64,000 nt of DNA. It comes from Pseudomonas cavernicola (GTDB lineage Bacteria > Pseudomonadota > Gammaproteobacteria > Pseudomonadales > Pseudomonadaceae). The stretch lies in contig NZ_QYUR01000003.1 in the NCBI RefSeq assembly GCF_003596405.1, positions 248,001 through 312,000 on the forward strand. Direction: 5' to 3'. The translations under genes and the position numbers were made by a program. Shown here piece after piece: positions 1 to 8,301 of the stretch (within the stretch, counting starts at the first letter, position 1; every line of letters starts with the position of its first letter). The notes under the pieces are model-generated. The model was given only the letters and a program-made list of their open reading frames with translations. It searched no databases and had not been told where the DNA came from.

Positions 1-18
1 GTGGCCATACCTGTCTGA
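1..18 (+). CDS. Possible C-terminal end of MoxR ATPase (partial)
   Basis: Frame 1 reads VAIPV and then a TGA at 16-18. A MoxR-family AAA ATPase is the usual gene immediately before a DUF58/Bat operon, and this short tail would fit its C-terminus. Only five codons are visible, so the call rests on context, not on sequence recognition. Confidence 0.2.
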   Translation: MAIPV

Positions 19-52
19 GCGAATTGGGGTTAAGCGAAACATGGAGGGCAAG

Positions 53-1006
53 ATGCAAGAGCAACGGCAGGACGCGGACGGTTTCGTCTATGTCTCCCTG
101 GCCCAGTTAATGGCCGTGGAGCACCGCACACGCGGCCTGAGCTTTTTTGCCCGGCAGCCGTTGTCGAGCATTCTTGCCGGCAATCACAGCTCACGCCTGC
201 GCGGGCGCGGTTTGAATTTCGACGAGCTACGGCGCTACCAGCCCGGCGATGACCTGCGTCACCTCGATTGGCGCGCCTCCCTACGCTATGGCAAGCCCTT
301 CGTCCGTGCCTTCACCGAAGAGCGCGACCGCCCGGCGCTGATCATCGTCGACCAGCGCATGACGATGTTCTTCGGCTCCCGTCGCAGCTTCAAATCCGCC
401 ACGGCCGCCGAACTGGCAGTCCTCTGCGCCTGGATGGTATTTCACGCCGGCGACCGGGTTGGCGGCCTGGTGTTCAACGACAGCCAGATCGAACGCATAA
501 CCCCAATACGCAGCCGCACCCGTGTCGAGGCGCTATGCGCCAGCATCGTCGGGCAAAACCACGCACTCTCTGCCAGCCAGCCGGAAGCCGAAAGCGCTGA
601 CGCCCAGATCGACAAGGTGCTGCAACACACACTGGCCATGGCCGGCCACGATCACCTGATCTGCATCATCAGCGACTTCGCCGGCGCCGGCCCACGCACC
701 TTGCAGTTGCTGCGCGAACTGTCGGCCCACAACAACGTGATCGCCATGCAGGTTTACGACCCACTGGCCCTGAAACTGCCAGAAAAAGGCCGTTTGATGG
801 TCACCCAGGGCGAGTTGCAAGTTGAGTTGGCAGTGGATCGGCGGCAGGTCCGCCAGCCACTCGGCGACTTTTTGACTGGCCGCTTGAAAGACGTAGCCAC
901 CCTGCTCCGCCGTAGCCAGGTGCCACTGATGATGTTCAGCTGCGGAGAAGAGCCCCTGGAGCAACTGCGGCGTGAAATGGGCCGTCTCAATGGCGCTCCA
1001 CGATGA
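53..1006 (+). CDS. DUF58 domain protein of a MoxR/Bat operon
   Basis: This is a DUF58 protein of about 317 residues. The family signature is clear: a GRGLNFDELRRYQPGDDLRHLDW-like stretch near residues 55-77 matches the family's GRG..F.E.R.Y..GDD.R.IDW pattern. It is followed by a VWA-like fold (ALIIVDQRMTM). DUF58 proteins act with MoxR ATPases and VWA proteins, probably in metal insertion or maturation of partner proteins; the exact substrate here is unknown. I chose ATG 53 because GGAGGG lies just upstream at 43-48; an ATG at 41 is also in frame. The stop overlaps the next start (ATGA at 1003), so the genes are translationally coupled. Confidence 0.85.
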   Translation: MQEQRQDADGFVYVSLAQLMAVEHRTRGLSFFARQPLSSILAGNHSSRLRGRGLNFDELRRYQPGDDLRHLDWRASLRYGKPFVRAFTEERDRPALIIVDQRMTMFFGSRRSFKSATAAELAVLCAWMVFHAGDRVGGLVFNDSQIERITPIRSRTRVEALCASIVGQNHALSASQPEAESADAQIDKVLQHTLAMAGHDHLICIISDFAGAGPRTLQLLRELSAHNNVIAMQVYDPLALKLPEKGRLMVTQGELQVELAVDRRQVRQPLGDFLTGRLKDVATLLRRSQVPLMMFSCGEEPLEQLRREMGRLNGAPR

Positions 1007-1536
1007 GCGCGGCCACGACTACAGCTGCAGCAGCTGCAGCAGCACCCGCCAGCCTGGATCAGCTCAAGGAACTGGCGTTGCCCGCACCGTCGGTTAGTTA
1101 CCTCCCGCAGACCTGGGGCTGGCTGGTGTTGCTGATCGTTCTGCTGGCCGCCCTGGGTATCTGGTTGGGTCTTCGGTGGTGGCATTGGCAGCGCAACCGC
1201 TATCGCCGCGAAGCCCTCGCCCGCCTCAATGAACTGGAGCACAGGCTGAGCGATGCAGAGCTGCGCATCGCGGCCCTGCGCGAACTACCGGAACTGCTCA
1301 AGCGCGTGGCCCTGTCCATGCCCGAGCAGCCGGACGTGGCAACCCTGAGCGGCGAGCAGTGGCAGGCATTTCTGGCAAAAACCAGTGCCATACCCTTGCC
1401 GAAAGACTTCAGCCGGCAGTTGGCAAACCTCGCTTACGCCCCGGCAAACCAGCTGCGCAGCCTTTCCAGCACTGAGTGCAGCACACTCGTGGCCCTGAGC
1501 CGCAGCTGGGTGGAGACACACCATGTGGCAGCTTGA
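1003..1536 (+). CDS. DUF4381 membrane protein
   Basis: A protein of 177 residues with an Ala-rich N-terminus (an alanine codon run near 1010-1045), then one strong transmembrane helix at about residues 40-60 (WGWLVLLIVLLAALGIWLGL), a basic stop-transfer segment (RWWHWQRNRYRR) and a soluble C-terminal tail. This is the architecture of DUF4381, the small membrane component encoded between the DUF58 and BatA genes in Bat operons. It starts inside the stop codon of the DUF58 gene, and its own 3' end overlaps the start of the next gene by 14 bp, which indicates a tightly coupled operon. Confidence 0.8.
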   Translation: MSAATTTAAAAAAAPASLDQLKELALPAPSVSYLPQTWGWLVLLIVLLAALGIWLGLRWWHWQRNRYRREALARLNELEHRLSDAELRIAALRELPELLKRVALSMPEQPDVATLSGEQWQAFLAKTSAIPLPKDFSRQLANLAYAPANQLRSLSSTECSTLVALSRSWVETHHVAA

Positions 1537-2524
1537 TTACCCCTGGCTGCTGGTTTTGCTGCCGCTGGCGCTACTCGGTTATCGCTATCTGAACGAATAC
1601 CGCGAGGCCCGCAGTGCTGTGCGTGTGCCCTTCTTCACCGCCATGAGCCGCGCGATAGGTCAGACGCCGAGCCAGTCCGGCGCACGCGGCAGCAACTGGC
1701 AACTGTTGCTCAACCTGCTGGTTTGGGCGTTGCTGGTTGTGGCAGTCGCACGCCCAGTCTGGGTCGAAAAACCCATCGAACAAACCCAGCCGGTGCGCGA
1801 CCTGATGCTGGCCATCGACATCTCACAGTCGATGGAGGCCACCGACTACACCAATGCCAATGGCCAGCGGGTGGATCGCCTGACTGCGGTGAAACAGGTG
1901 GTGCAGGGCTTTATCGACAAACGTAAGGATGATCGCCTCGGCCTGATCGTGTTCGGTACAGGGGCCTATCCGCAGGCGCCGCTGACGCTCGACCATGCCA
2001 GCCTGAGCATTCTGCTCGATGAGATAGGCATCGGCATGGCCGGGCCAAACACCGCGATCGGTGACGCAATCGGCCTGACTATCAAGATGTTGGAAAGCGC
2101 CCAAGAAAAGGACAAGGTGCTGATTCTGCTCACCGACGGCAACGACACCGGCAGCGCCATTCCGCCGCAACATGCCGCCGAGATGGCCGCCAACAAAGGC
2201 ATCGTCATCCACACCATTGGCATCGGCGATCCGCAAGCCACGGGTGACAGCAAGGTCGATCTCGATGCGCTGCAGCAAATTTCCCGCAGCACTGGCGGGC
2301 GCTTCTTCCGTGCCGAAGACAGCGATGCCCTGAATCAGGTCTACGCCACTCTGGACAGCATCACGCCGCATGAGGTGCAGAAGCTCAGCCACCAACCCAA
2401 ACGCGACCTGTTCTGGATTCCGCTCGGTGCGGCAGTTGGCCTGCTTGCGCTTTATCACCTGATCGCCGCGATGCGCGGCAGGGCTTCCTGGACCGGCAAC
2501 CCCAGCCGGTCGCAGGAGACTTAA
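1523..2524 (+). CDS. BatA-like VWA domain membrane protein
   Basis: A protein of 333 residues with a transmembrane segment at the N-terminus (about 8-20), a second at about 60-80, a VWA domain and a C-terminal transmembrane helix (about 293-312). The VWA MIDAS motif DISQS (DxSxS) is present at about residue 98, and TDGNDTG supplies the later MIDAS aspartate. This is the BatA/BatB arrangement, with the metal-binding domain held between membrane helices and facing the periplasm. It overlaps DUF4381 upstream, and the next VWA gene begins immediately at 2525. In related systems these proteins cooperate with a MoxR ATPase. Confidence 0.85.
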   Translation: MWQLDYPWLLVLLPLALLGYRYLNEYREARSAVRVPFFTAMSRAIGQTPSQSGARGSNWQLLLNLLVWALLVVAVARPVWVEKPIEQTQPVRDLMLAIDISQSMEATDYTNANGQRVDRLTAVKQVVQGFIDKRKDDRLGLIVFGTGAYPQAPLTLDHASLSILLDEIGIGMAGPNTAIGDAIGLTIKMLESAQEKDKVLILLTDGNDTGSAIPPQHAAEMAANKGIVIHTIGIGDPQATGDSKVDLDALQQISRSTGGRFFRAEDSDALNQVYATLDSITPHEVQKLSHQPKRDLFWIPLGAAVGLLALYHLIAAMRGRASWTGNPSRSQET

Positions 2525-4132
2525 ATGGAAATCGACCTGAGCGCTTTCCACTTCCTACGTCCGCTCTGGCTGTTATTGGTCATCGTCGGGGCTTTGTTGC
2601 CGCTGGCCTGGCGTCGCAGCCAGGATCTGGAACGACGTATCGGCGGCAGCATCGCACCGGCCCTGCTGCGCCATCTAGTGATCACCCCCGAGGACTCGCA
2701 ACGCCTGCGCCCGGCGCACTTGGCCGGCGCGCTGCTGTGTCTGGGCGGCATCGCGGCGGCTGGGCCGACCTGGGAGCAGGATCGCCCGCCCTTCCTGGAG
2801 AATCGTGCGCCACTGATTGTGGCGATCGATCTATCGCCCTCGATGGACGCCAACGATGTGCCGCCGACCCGGCTCGAAGCGGCCAAGCACAAGATGCACG
2901 ATCTCATCCAGCGTCGCGCCGGCGCCCGTACCGGGCTGATCGCCTATGCCGGTAGCGCCCATTTGGTGCTGCCGGCCACAGAGGACCCGGCGCTGCTCGA
3001 TAGCTTTCTCCAGGCGTTGTCCACCGACCTGATCGAAAGCCCCGGCAAAAACGCTCTGGCCGCGCTTGATGAAGCCAAACGCTTGATCGCCGCCGAGAAA
3101 GTACCGGGCACCCTGGTGCTGGTGACCGATGGCGCCGATACCACGCAACTCGATGCACTCAACAAGAGCCTGGAAAGCTCGGATCTTCAACTGTTGATCC
3201 TCGCGGTCGGCAGCCAGGATGGCGGCCTTATCCGCGACGCCCAGGGCCAGCCAAGGACCGACGCCAACGGCAAGCCGATTCTCGGCAGGTTCGATGAACA
3301 AGGCCTGAAAAAGCTCGCCGATGCCACGGATGCGCCCTTGGGTAGCCTGACCCTGAACACCGACGACCTCGACTGGATCGAGTTGCACGCACAAAAACAC
3401 TTCCAGAGCGCCAGCAACGGCAACCAGGAAATTCACTGGAAAGACGCTGGCTACTGGCTGTGCTGGCCGCTGTTGTTGCTCGCCTTCTTCTGCGTGCGAC
3501 GCGGCTGGAGCGTCAACTGGGTCGCCGGTCTGCTGCTGGGCTTCTGCCTAGTCGGGGGCCTTGGCCTGCCAACTGGTCCGGCCCATGCCGGGGTAGTTGC
3601 CGATGCGTTCCTCACCCCGGATCAGCAAGGCCGCTGGGCTTTCGAACACGGGCACTTCCCACAGGCCGAAGCACACTTTCAGGCTCCCTACTGGAAAGGC
3701 CTGGCCGCCTATAACGCGGCCGACTACGAGGCCGCACTGGCCAGCTTCGCCCGCCTCGACACTGCGCAGTCCTACTTCTATCTAGGCAACAGCTACGCCC
3801 GCTTGTACAAGCTGCCCGAGGCAATCGCGGCTTATGGCCAGGCACTCAAGCTACAGGCGCAGTTCCCCGAAGCCACGACCAACCTGGCACTGGTTACCGA
3901 GCTCTATAAAGAGCAGCAAGAAGAGGGAGAAAAAGCGCCGGACGAGAAGGCCGACAAAGAGCAATTCGACAACAAGACCGGTAAGGGCAAGACCGAGCAG
4001 GTGCAGGTGCCGAAAACGCCATCGGACGAACTCTGGCTACGCAACCTGAACACCTCGCCGGCAAAGTTCCTCAAGCAGAAGTTCAGCCTGCAGGACGCCG
4101 CGCAGAAAACCCGCACAGGAGTCCAGCCATGA
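2525..4132 (+). CDS. BatB-BatC fusion: VWA domain plus TPR protein
   Basis: A protein of 535 residues that joins two Bat components. Residues 1-310 form a membrane-anchored VWA protein with the MIDAS motif DLSPS at about residue 100. Two helices follow at about 315-355. Residues 380-450 then contain TPR-like repeats (YWKGLAAYNAADYEAALASF, YFYLGNSYARLYKLPEAIAA), and the tail is charged and low-complexity (EEGEKAPDEKADKEQ). VWA plus TPR is the BatB/BatC combination. The start ATG 2525 directly follows the previous stop, and the stop overlaps the next ATG (ATGA at 4129). Confidence 0.85.
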   Translation: MEIDLSAFHFLRPLWLLLVIVGALLPLAWRRSQDLERRIGGSIAPALLRHLVITPEDSQRLRPAHLAGALLCLGGIAAAGPTWEQDRPPFLENRAPLIVAIDLSPSMDANDVPPTRLEAAKHKMHDLIQRRAGARTGLIAYAGSAHLVLPATEDPALLDSFLQALSTDLIESPGKNALAALDEAKRLIAAEKVPGTLVLVTDGADTTQLDALNKSLESSDLQLLILAVGSQDGGLIRDAQGQPRTDANGKPILGRFDEQGLKKLADATDAPLGSLTLNTDDLDWIELHAQKHFQSASNGNQEIHWKDAGYWLCWPLLLLAFFCVRRGWSVNWVAGLLLGFCLVGGLGLPTGPAHAGVVADAFLTPDQQGRWAFEHGHFPQAEAHFQAPYWKGLAAYNAADYEAALASFARLDTAQSYFYLGNSYARLYKLPEAIAAYGQALKLQAQFPEATTNLALVTELYKEQQEEGEKAPDEKADKEQFDNKTGKGKTEQVQVPKTPSDELWLRNLNTSPAKFLKQKFSLQDAAQKTRTGVQP

Positions 4133-5472
4133 AGCGCCTGCTGCTAGTACTCTGCTGCCTCTGGCCACTGCTGGCCAGCGCCGCGCCGAAAGTGCTGGTG
4201 GAGGCCCGCATCACTCCGGCCGGCACCGCAGTCGTTGGCAGTACCCTGCACTTGGAAGTGGATGTGCTGGTCGATACCTGGTTCACCGCCGCGCCACAGC
4301 TACCGCCCCTACAACTGTCGGGCGCGCTGGTCACCCCTCCGGGCGGCGAGGCAGTGCACCTCACTCAAGTCCGCGACGGTGAAACCTTCTTCGGCCTGCG
4401 CTACACCTACCTGATCACCCCCACGCAGGCGCAGCCCTACAGCATCCCGGCGCTGTCGATCAGTGTACAAGCGGGCCAAGCCAGCGCGCCGCTTACCGTA
4501 CAGAGCCAGCCGCTAAGCTTCATCTCCAGCCAACCGGCAGGCGTCGCACCAGGGCAAAATTTGCTGGTGGCGCAAACAGTGAAGCTCGATCAGCAGGTGA
4601 GCCGCTCGGCCAATCCGTTGAAAGTCGGCGACAGCATTACCCGGCAGCTAACGACCGAAGCCGTGGGCGCACAGGCGATGTTGATCCCGCCGCCAGAGTT
4701 CGCCGAAGTGAAGGGGCTCAAGCGTTACCTGAAAACCCCGCAGGTCAGTACCTTGGGCAATGGCCGCGGAGATGTCAGCGGAGGCCAACGCAGTGACTCG
4801 GTAACTTATGTAGTCGATCAGCCTGGGCATTACACGCTGCCCGCGATCGAGCTGAAATGGTGGGATGCCAGCGCCAATCGAATACGGACCAGCACAGTCC
4901 CGGCGCTAGAGGTTGAAGCCTCGGCCAATAGCGCTTACCAAGCGCCCTTTTCCATCGCCGATGACCTCAGACAACTCGGCCAACAAACCCGCGTCCGACT
5001 CTCCCGCCATTGGCTGGCGTTGGCTGCATTGCTGCTGTTTGGCGGCGCGCTGCTGTACTGGGGTCGGCCTGTGTTGCTCCAAGGCCGTAGGGTTTTGCTC
5101 GCTTGGCGTGAAACTCGGCAGCAGGCTTATCTGAGTTCGGCGACCTATGCCTGGCAGCAGGTATCGGGCGAACTCAACGGCCAGCCGCCACAGCTCAGCG
5201 CACTCTACCTCTGGGCCAAACGCAGTCAGGGCGCGGAGGGTTTGCAGCACCTAGCCGATGATTTGACGCCAACATTAAAAAAACAACTGCTAGGCTTTCT
5301 CGAGAGCTGCTACGGTGCCGCACCTCAGCTTCAAAATGCTCTGCAGAGCCTGCGCCAGACGCTTCCAGCCCTGCATCGACAAGTACAGCAACAGCGTCCA
5401 CAGCCAGCGGCAAAACATGGCCTTGCGCCACTAAACCCACGGCAACCACTACTCGCTAAGGAAGGCCAATGA
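4129..5472 (+). CDS. BatD-like protein
   Basis: A protein of 447 residues with an N-terminal signal peptide (RLLLVLCCLWPLLASAA), a long beta-rich extracytoplasmic region and a single transmembrane helix at about residues 292-312 (LALAALLLFGGALLYWG). A cytoplasmic tail follows. This is the expected topology of BatD, the last component of the MoxR/DUF58/VWA operon. The sequence itself is weakly conserved, so the call depends partly on operon position. The following gene starts in its stop codon (ATGA at 5469). Confidence 0.75.
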   Translation: MKRLLLVLCCLWPLLASAAPKVLVEARITPAGTAVVGSTLHLEVDVLVDTWFTAAPQLPPLQLSGALVTPPGGEAVHLTQVRDGETFFGLRYTYLITPTQAQPYSIPALSISVQAGQASAPLTVQSQPLSFISSQPAGVAPGQNLLVAQTVKLDQQVSRSANPLKVGDSITRQLTTEAVGAQAMLIPPPEFAEVKGLKRYLKTPQVSTLGNGRGDVSGGQRSDSVTYVVDQPGHYTLPAIELKWWDASANRIRTSTVPALEVEASANSAYQAPFSIADDLRQLGQQTRVRLSRHWLALAALLLFGGALLYWGRPVLLQGRRVLLAWRETRQQAYLSSATYAWQQVSGELNGQPPQLSALYLWAKRSQGAEGLQHLADDLTPTLKKQLLGFLESCYGAAPQLQNALQSLRQTLPALHRQVQQQRPQPAAKHGLAPLNPRQPLLAKEGQ

Positions 5473-6488
5473 TCAAGCACTCCATACCAACTCTTCGCCT
5501 GCGCTGGCTTACTCTGCTGCTGCTTTGGCCGCTGTTGCTGCAAGCGGCCGAGCCACTGTCCTCTTGGAATGAGGGCCCATCGAAGAAGGCCATCACCGAG
5601 TTCGTGCAGACTGTCACCACGCAAGGCTCCAAGGACTTCGTCGCACCCGCCGAACGCATTGCCGTGTTCGATAACGACGGCACCCTGTGGAGCGAGCAGC
5701 CGATGTACTTCCAAATCCTCTTCGCCCTCGACGAGGTTAAACGGCTGGCCCCGCAGCACCCGGAGTGGAAGGAGCAGCAGCCGTTCAAGGCGGTGCTCGA
5801 AGGCGACCAGAAGGCCCTGACCGAGAGCGGCATGGACGGGCTGATCAAGATAGTCGGGGCCACCCACACCGGCATCAGCACCGAGGCCTTCACCGCCAAC
5901 GTGAAAGCCTGGCTGGCCAAAGCCGTACACCCGAAAACCCATAAGCCTTACACCGAGATGGTCTACCAGCCGATGCTGGAACTGCTCGATTACCTGCGCG
6001 CCAACGGCTTCAAGACCTACATAGTCTCCGGTGGCGAAGTGGCCTTTATGCGCGCCTGGACTGAAGAGGTGTATGGCATTCCGCCGGAGCAGGTGATCGG
6101 CACTACCTTTGTCACCCAGTACCAGTACAACGACGGCAAACCGCAGATCCTGCGCACCCCGAAACTGGCCCACAACGATGACGGCCCGGGCAAACCGGAA
6201 AGCATCGATACGATCATTGGCCGCCGGCCGATCCTCGCCTTCGGCAACTCCGATGGCGACCAGCAGATGCTGCAGTGGACGGCTGCCGGCACGGGCAAGC
6301 GCTTCATGGGCCTGGTGCACCACACCGACGGCAACCGCGAAGTGGCCTACGACCGCGAGTCCAAGGTCGGCAAACTGGACAAGGCGCTGGATCAGGCCAA
6401 ATCGGATAACTGGACGCTAGTCGACATGGCGAAGGAGTGGCAGCGGGTTTATAGCTTTGAGCCCGTCACAAAAGAGCAACAGCAGTAA
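5469..6488 (+). CDS. Periplasmic HAD-family phosphatase
   Basis: A protein of 339 residues with a signal peptide (about residues 8-27, LRLRWLTLLLLWPLLLQAAE). The HAD motif I is FDNDGTLW at about residue 66, giving the nucleophile and acid/base aspartates. Motif II is probably IVSGG, and motif IV is FGNSDGDQQM. It is therefore a secreted haloacid-dehalogenase-type phosphohydrolase related to phosphoserine-phosphatase-like enzymes; the substrate cannot be read from sequence. It overlaps the batD stop by 4 bp, so it belongs to the Bat operon and is a candidate client of it. The sulfatase follows after a 111-bp structured leader. Confidence 0.8.
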   Translation: MIKHSIPTLRLRWLTLLLLWPLLLQAAEPLSSWNEGPSKKAITEFVQTVTTQGSKDFVAPAERIAVFDNDGTLWSEQPMYFQILFALDEVKRLAPQHPEWKEQQPFKAVLEGDQKALTESGMDGLIKIVGATHTGISTEAFTANVKAWLAKAVHPKTHKPYTEMVYQPMLELLDYLRANGFKTYIVSGGEVAFMRAWTEEVYGIPPEQVIGTTFVTQYQYNDGKPQILRTPKLAHNDDGPGKPESIDTIIGRRPILAFGNSDGDQQMLQWTAAGTGKRFMGLVHHTDGNREVAYDRESKVGKLDKALDQAKSDNWTLVDMAKEWQRVYSFEPVTKEQQQ

Positions 6489-6502
6489 CCGAAGGTGAGT
6501 TT

Positions 6503-6577
6503 ATGACCAGACATACGTTGGTCAGAGAACTTCGTAGTTTTCGGTAGGAATCCGAAAGGTCGCCGGTAGCGACTACA
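6503..6577 (+). promoter_or_regulatory. Cluster of small hairpins in the sulfatase leader
   Basis: Three consecutive stem-loops precede the sulfatase ribosome site. They are TGACCA/TGGTCA (6504-6509 with 6519-6524), TTTCGG/CCGAAA (6539-6544 with 6552-6557) and GTCGC/GCGAC (6559-6563 with 6569-6573). GTAG at 6534-6537 can pair with CTAC at 6573-6576 and enclose the last two. The pairing is visible by eye; a regulatory role is inference. Confidence 0.35.
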
Positions 6578-6599
6578 GACAGTGCAATGGAGGTCAGGT

Positions 6600-8192
6600 A
6601 TGACTCGCACGAAACAATGGCTCCCCACGCTTGCCCTCGCGGCGGCGTCGCTAGTGGGGATATCAACGCTTGCTACGGCTGCGGAAAAACCGAACATCCT
6701 GGTGATCTTCGGCGATGACATCGGCCAGACCAACATCAGCGCCTATTCCATGGGCGTGGTCGGTTACAAGACCCCGAACATCGACCGCATCGCCAAAGAA
6801 GGCATGATCTTCACCGACTACTACGCCGAGAACAGCTGTACGGCGGGTCGCTCGTCCTTCATCACCGGACAGTCGCCACTGCGCACCGGTCTGTCCAAGG
6901 TCGGTGTGCCGGGTGCCCCGGTAGGTCTGCAGAAAGGTGACATCACCATCGCCCAGGCGCTCAAGGCGCAAGGTTATGCCACCGGCCAGTTCGGCAAGAA
7001 CCACCTTGGCGACCGTGACGAATACCTACCGACCAACCATGGCTTCGACGAGTTCTTCGGCAACCTCTACCACCTCAACGCGGAAGAAGAACCCGAGCGT
7101 CCGTACTGGCCAAAAGACGACGCCGCCTTCGTCAAGGCCATGTCGCCGCGCGGCGTGATCCACTCCTTCGCCGACGGCAAGATCGAGGACACCGGTGCGC
7201 TGACCACCAAGCGCATGGAAACCATCGACGACGAGACCACCGCAGCAGCACAAGCCTTCATCAAGAAGCAGGTCGAAGCCGACAAACCGTTCTTCGTCTG
7301 GATGAACACCACGCGTATGCACCTGTTCACCCACGTACGCGAGTCGATGAAGGGCCAAAGCGGCATGCCCGGCAACGAGTACGCCGACGGCATGCTCGAG
7401 CACGATGGCGATGTCGGCAAGCTGCTGAAGACCCTGGACGATCTGAAGGTCACCGACAACACCATCGTCGTCTACACCACCGACAATGGCCCGAACCAGT
7501 TCTCCTGGCCGGATGCGGCAACCACGCCGTTCCGCAACGAGAAGAACTCCAACTGGGAAGGCGCGTTCCGCGTACCGGCAATGGTTCGCTGGCCTGGCAA
7601 GATTAAGCCGGGTGAAGTCTCCAACGAGATGTTCTCCGGCCTCGACTGGTTCCCAACCCTGCTGGCCGCCGCTGGCGATACCTCCGTTAAGGATCGTCTG
7701 CTGAAAGGCTGGGCGCCCACCTCCGGTGGCACCACCTTCAAGAATCACCTCGACGGTTTCAACCAGTTGGACTACCTGACCGGCAAGCAACCGAAGAGCG
7801 CCCGCGACGAGTTCTACTACTTCAACGACGACGGCGAGCTGGTCTCGATGCGCTTCGGCAACTGGAAAGCGGTGTTCTGCGAGCAGCGCGCGCCAGGCGG
7901 CTTCCAGGTCTGGAGCAACCCCTTCACCTGCCTGCGGATACCGAAAATCTTCAACCTGCGCATGGACCCCTACGAGCGTGCCGATGTGGTCTCCGACCAG
8001 TACTACGACTGGGTCACCAAGAACGCCTACCTGACCGCTGTAGCGACCATGAAGGCCGCAGCCTTCCTGGAGACCTTCGTCGCCTATCCGCCGAGCCAGA
8101 AGCCCGCCAGCTTCAGCATCGACCAGGTGCGTAAGGCCGTGGATGCGAAGATCGAACAGGAAATGGCAGCGAAAGCCGCACAAAAACAGTAG
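6600..8192 (+). CDS. Sulfatase, formylglycine type (arylsulfatase-like)
   Basis: A periplasmic sulfate-ester hydrolase of 530 residues. The start at 6600 is preceded by a strong GGAGGT at 6588-6593, and a signal peptide follows (LALAAASLVGISTLATAA). The sulfatase N-terminal metal motif is present (NILVIFGDDIGQTN). The active-site sequence is SCTAGRSS, a C-x-A-x-R version of the usual C-x-P-x-R. The cysteine must be converted to formylglycine, and no FGE or anSME gene is in the window. The second metal site is TTDNGPN. The 3' end runs into a strong terminator. Its neighbours (Bat genes, HAD phosphatase, cytochrome) suggest an envelope-located pathway. Confidence 0.9.
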   Translation: MTRTKQWLPTLALAAASLVGISTLATAAEKPNILVIFGDDIGQTNISAYSMGVVGYKTPNIDRIAKEGMIFTDYYAENSCTAGRSSFITGQSPLRTGLSKVGVPGAPVGLQKGDITIAQALKAQGYATGQFGKNHLGDRDEYLPTNHGFDEFFGNLYHLNAEEEPERPYWPKDDAAFVKAMSPRGVIHSFADGKIEDTGALTTKRMETIDDETTAAAQAFIKKQVEADKPFFVWMNTTRMHLFTHVRESMKGQSGMPGNEYADGMLEHDGDVGKLLKTLDDLKVTDNTIVVYTTDNGPNQFSWPDAATTPFRNEKNSNWEGAFRVPAMVRWPGKIKPGEVSNEMFSGLDWFPTLLAAAGDTSVKDRLLKGWAPTSGGTTFKNHLDGFNQLDYLTGKQPKSARDEFYYFNDDGELVSMRFGNWKAVFCEQRAPGGFQVWSNPFTCLRIPKIFNLRMDPYERADVVSDQYYDWVTKNAYLTAVATMKAAAFLETFVAYPPSQKPASFSIDQVRKAVDAKIEQEMAAKAAQKQ

Positions 8193-8203
8193 AACCGTAA
8201 AAA

Positions 8204-8246
8204 ATCAGGCCGCATGCCCCGCCGGGTATGCGGCCTGATCTTCTTT
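8204..8246 (+). terminator. Rho-independent terminator after the sulfatase gene
   Basis: A long, nearly perfect stem: ATCAGGCCGCATGCCC at 8204-8219 pairs with GGGTATGCGGCCTGAT at 8224-8239, with a four-base loop. It is followed by a short T-rich tail (CTTCTTTT). The right arm is also used by a second, alternative hairpin. Confidence 0.8.
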
Positions 8247-8280
8247 TGGGTTAGCGTGCTGACCCAAAAGAAGATCAGGC
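8233..8280 (+). other. 19-bp perfect inverted repeat overlapping the terminator
   Basis: GCCTGATCTTCTTTTGGGT (8233-8251) is the exact reverse complement of 8262-8280, with a 10-base loop. Its left arm begins inside the right arm of the terminator at 8204-8239, so the two hairpins cannot form at the same time. It ends 21 bp before the next gene. Confidence 0.75.
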
Positions 8281-8301
8281 GCCCAGACGAGAACCGACTA
8301 C

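Noticed and set aside
7026..8183. Long minus-strand frame opposite the sulfatase
   Set aside because: Shadow of the sulfatase coding frame; low-complexity Val/Gly/Ala-rich protein with no recognisable motif.
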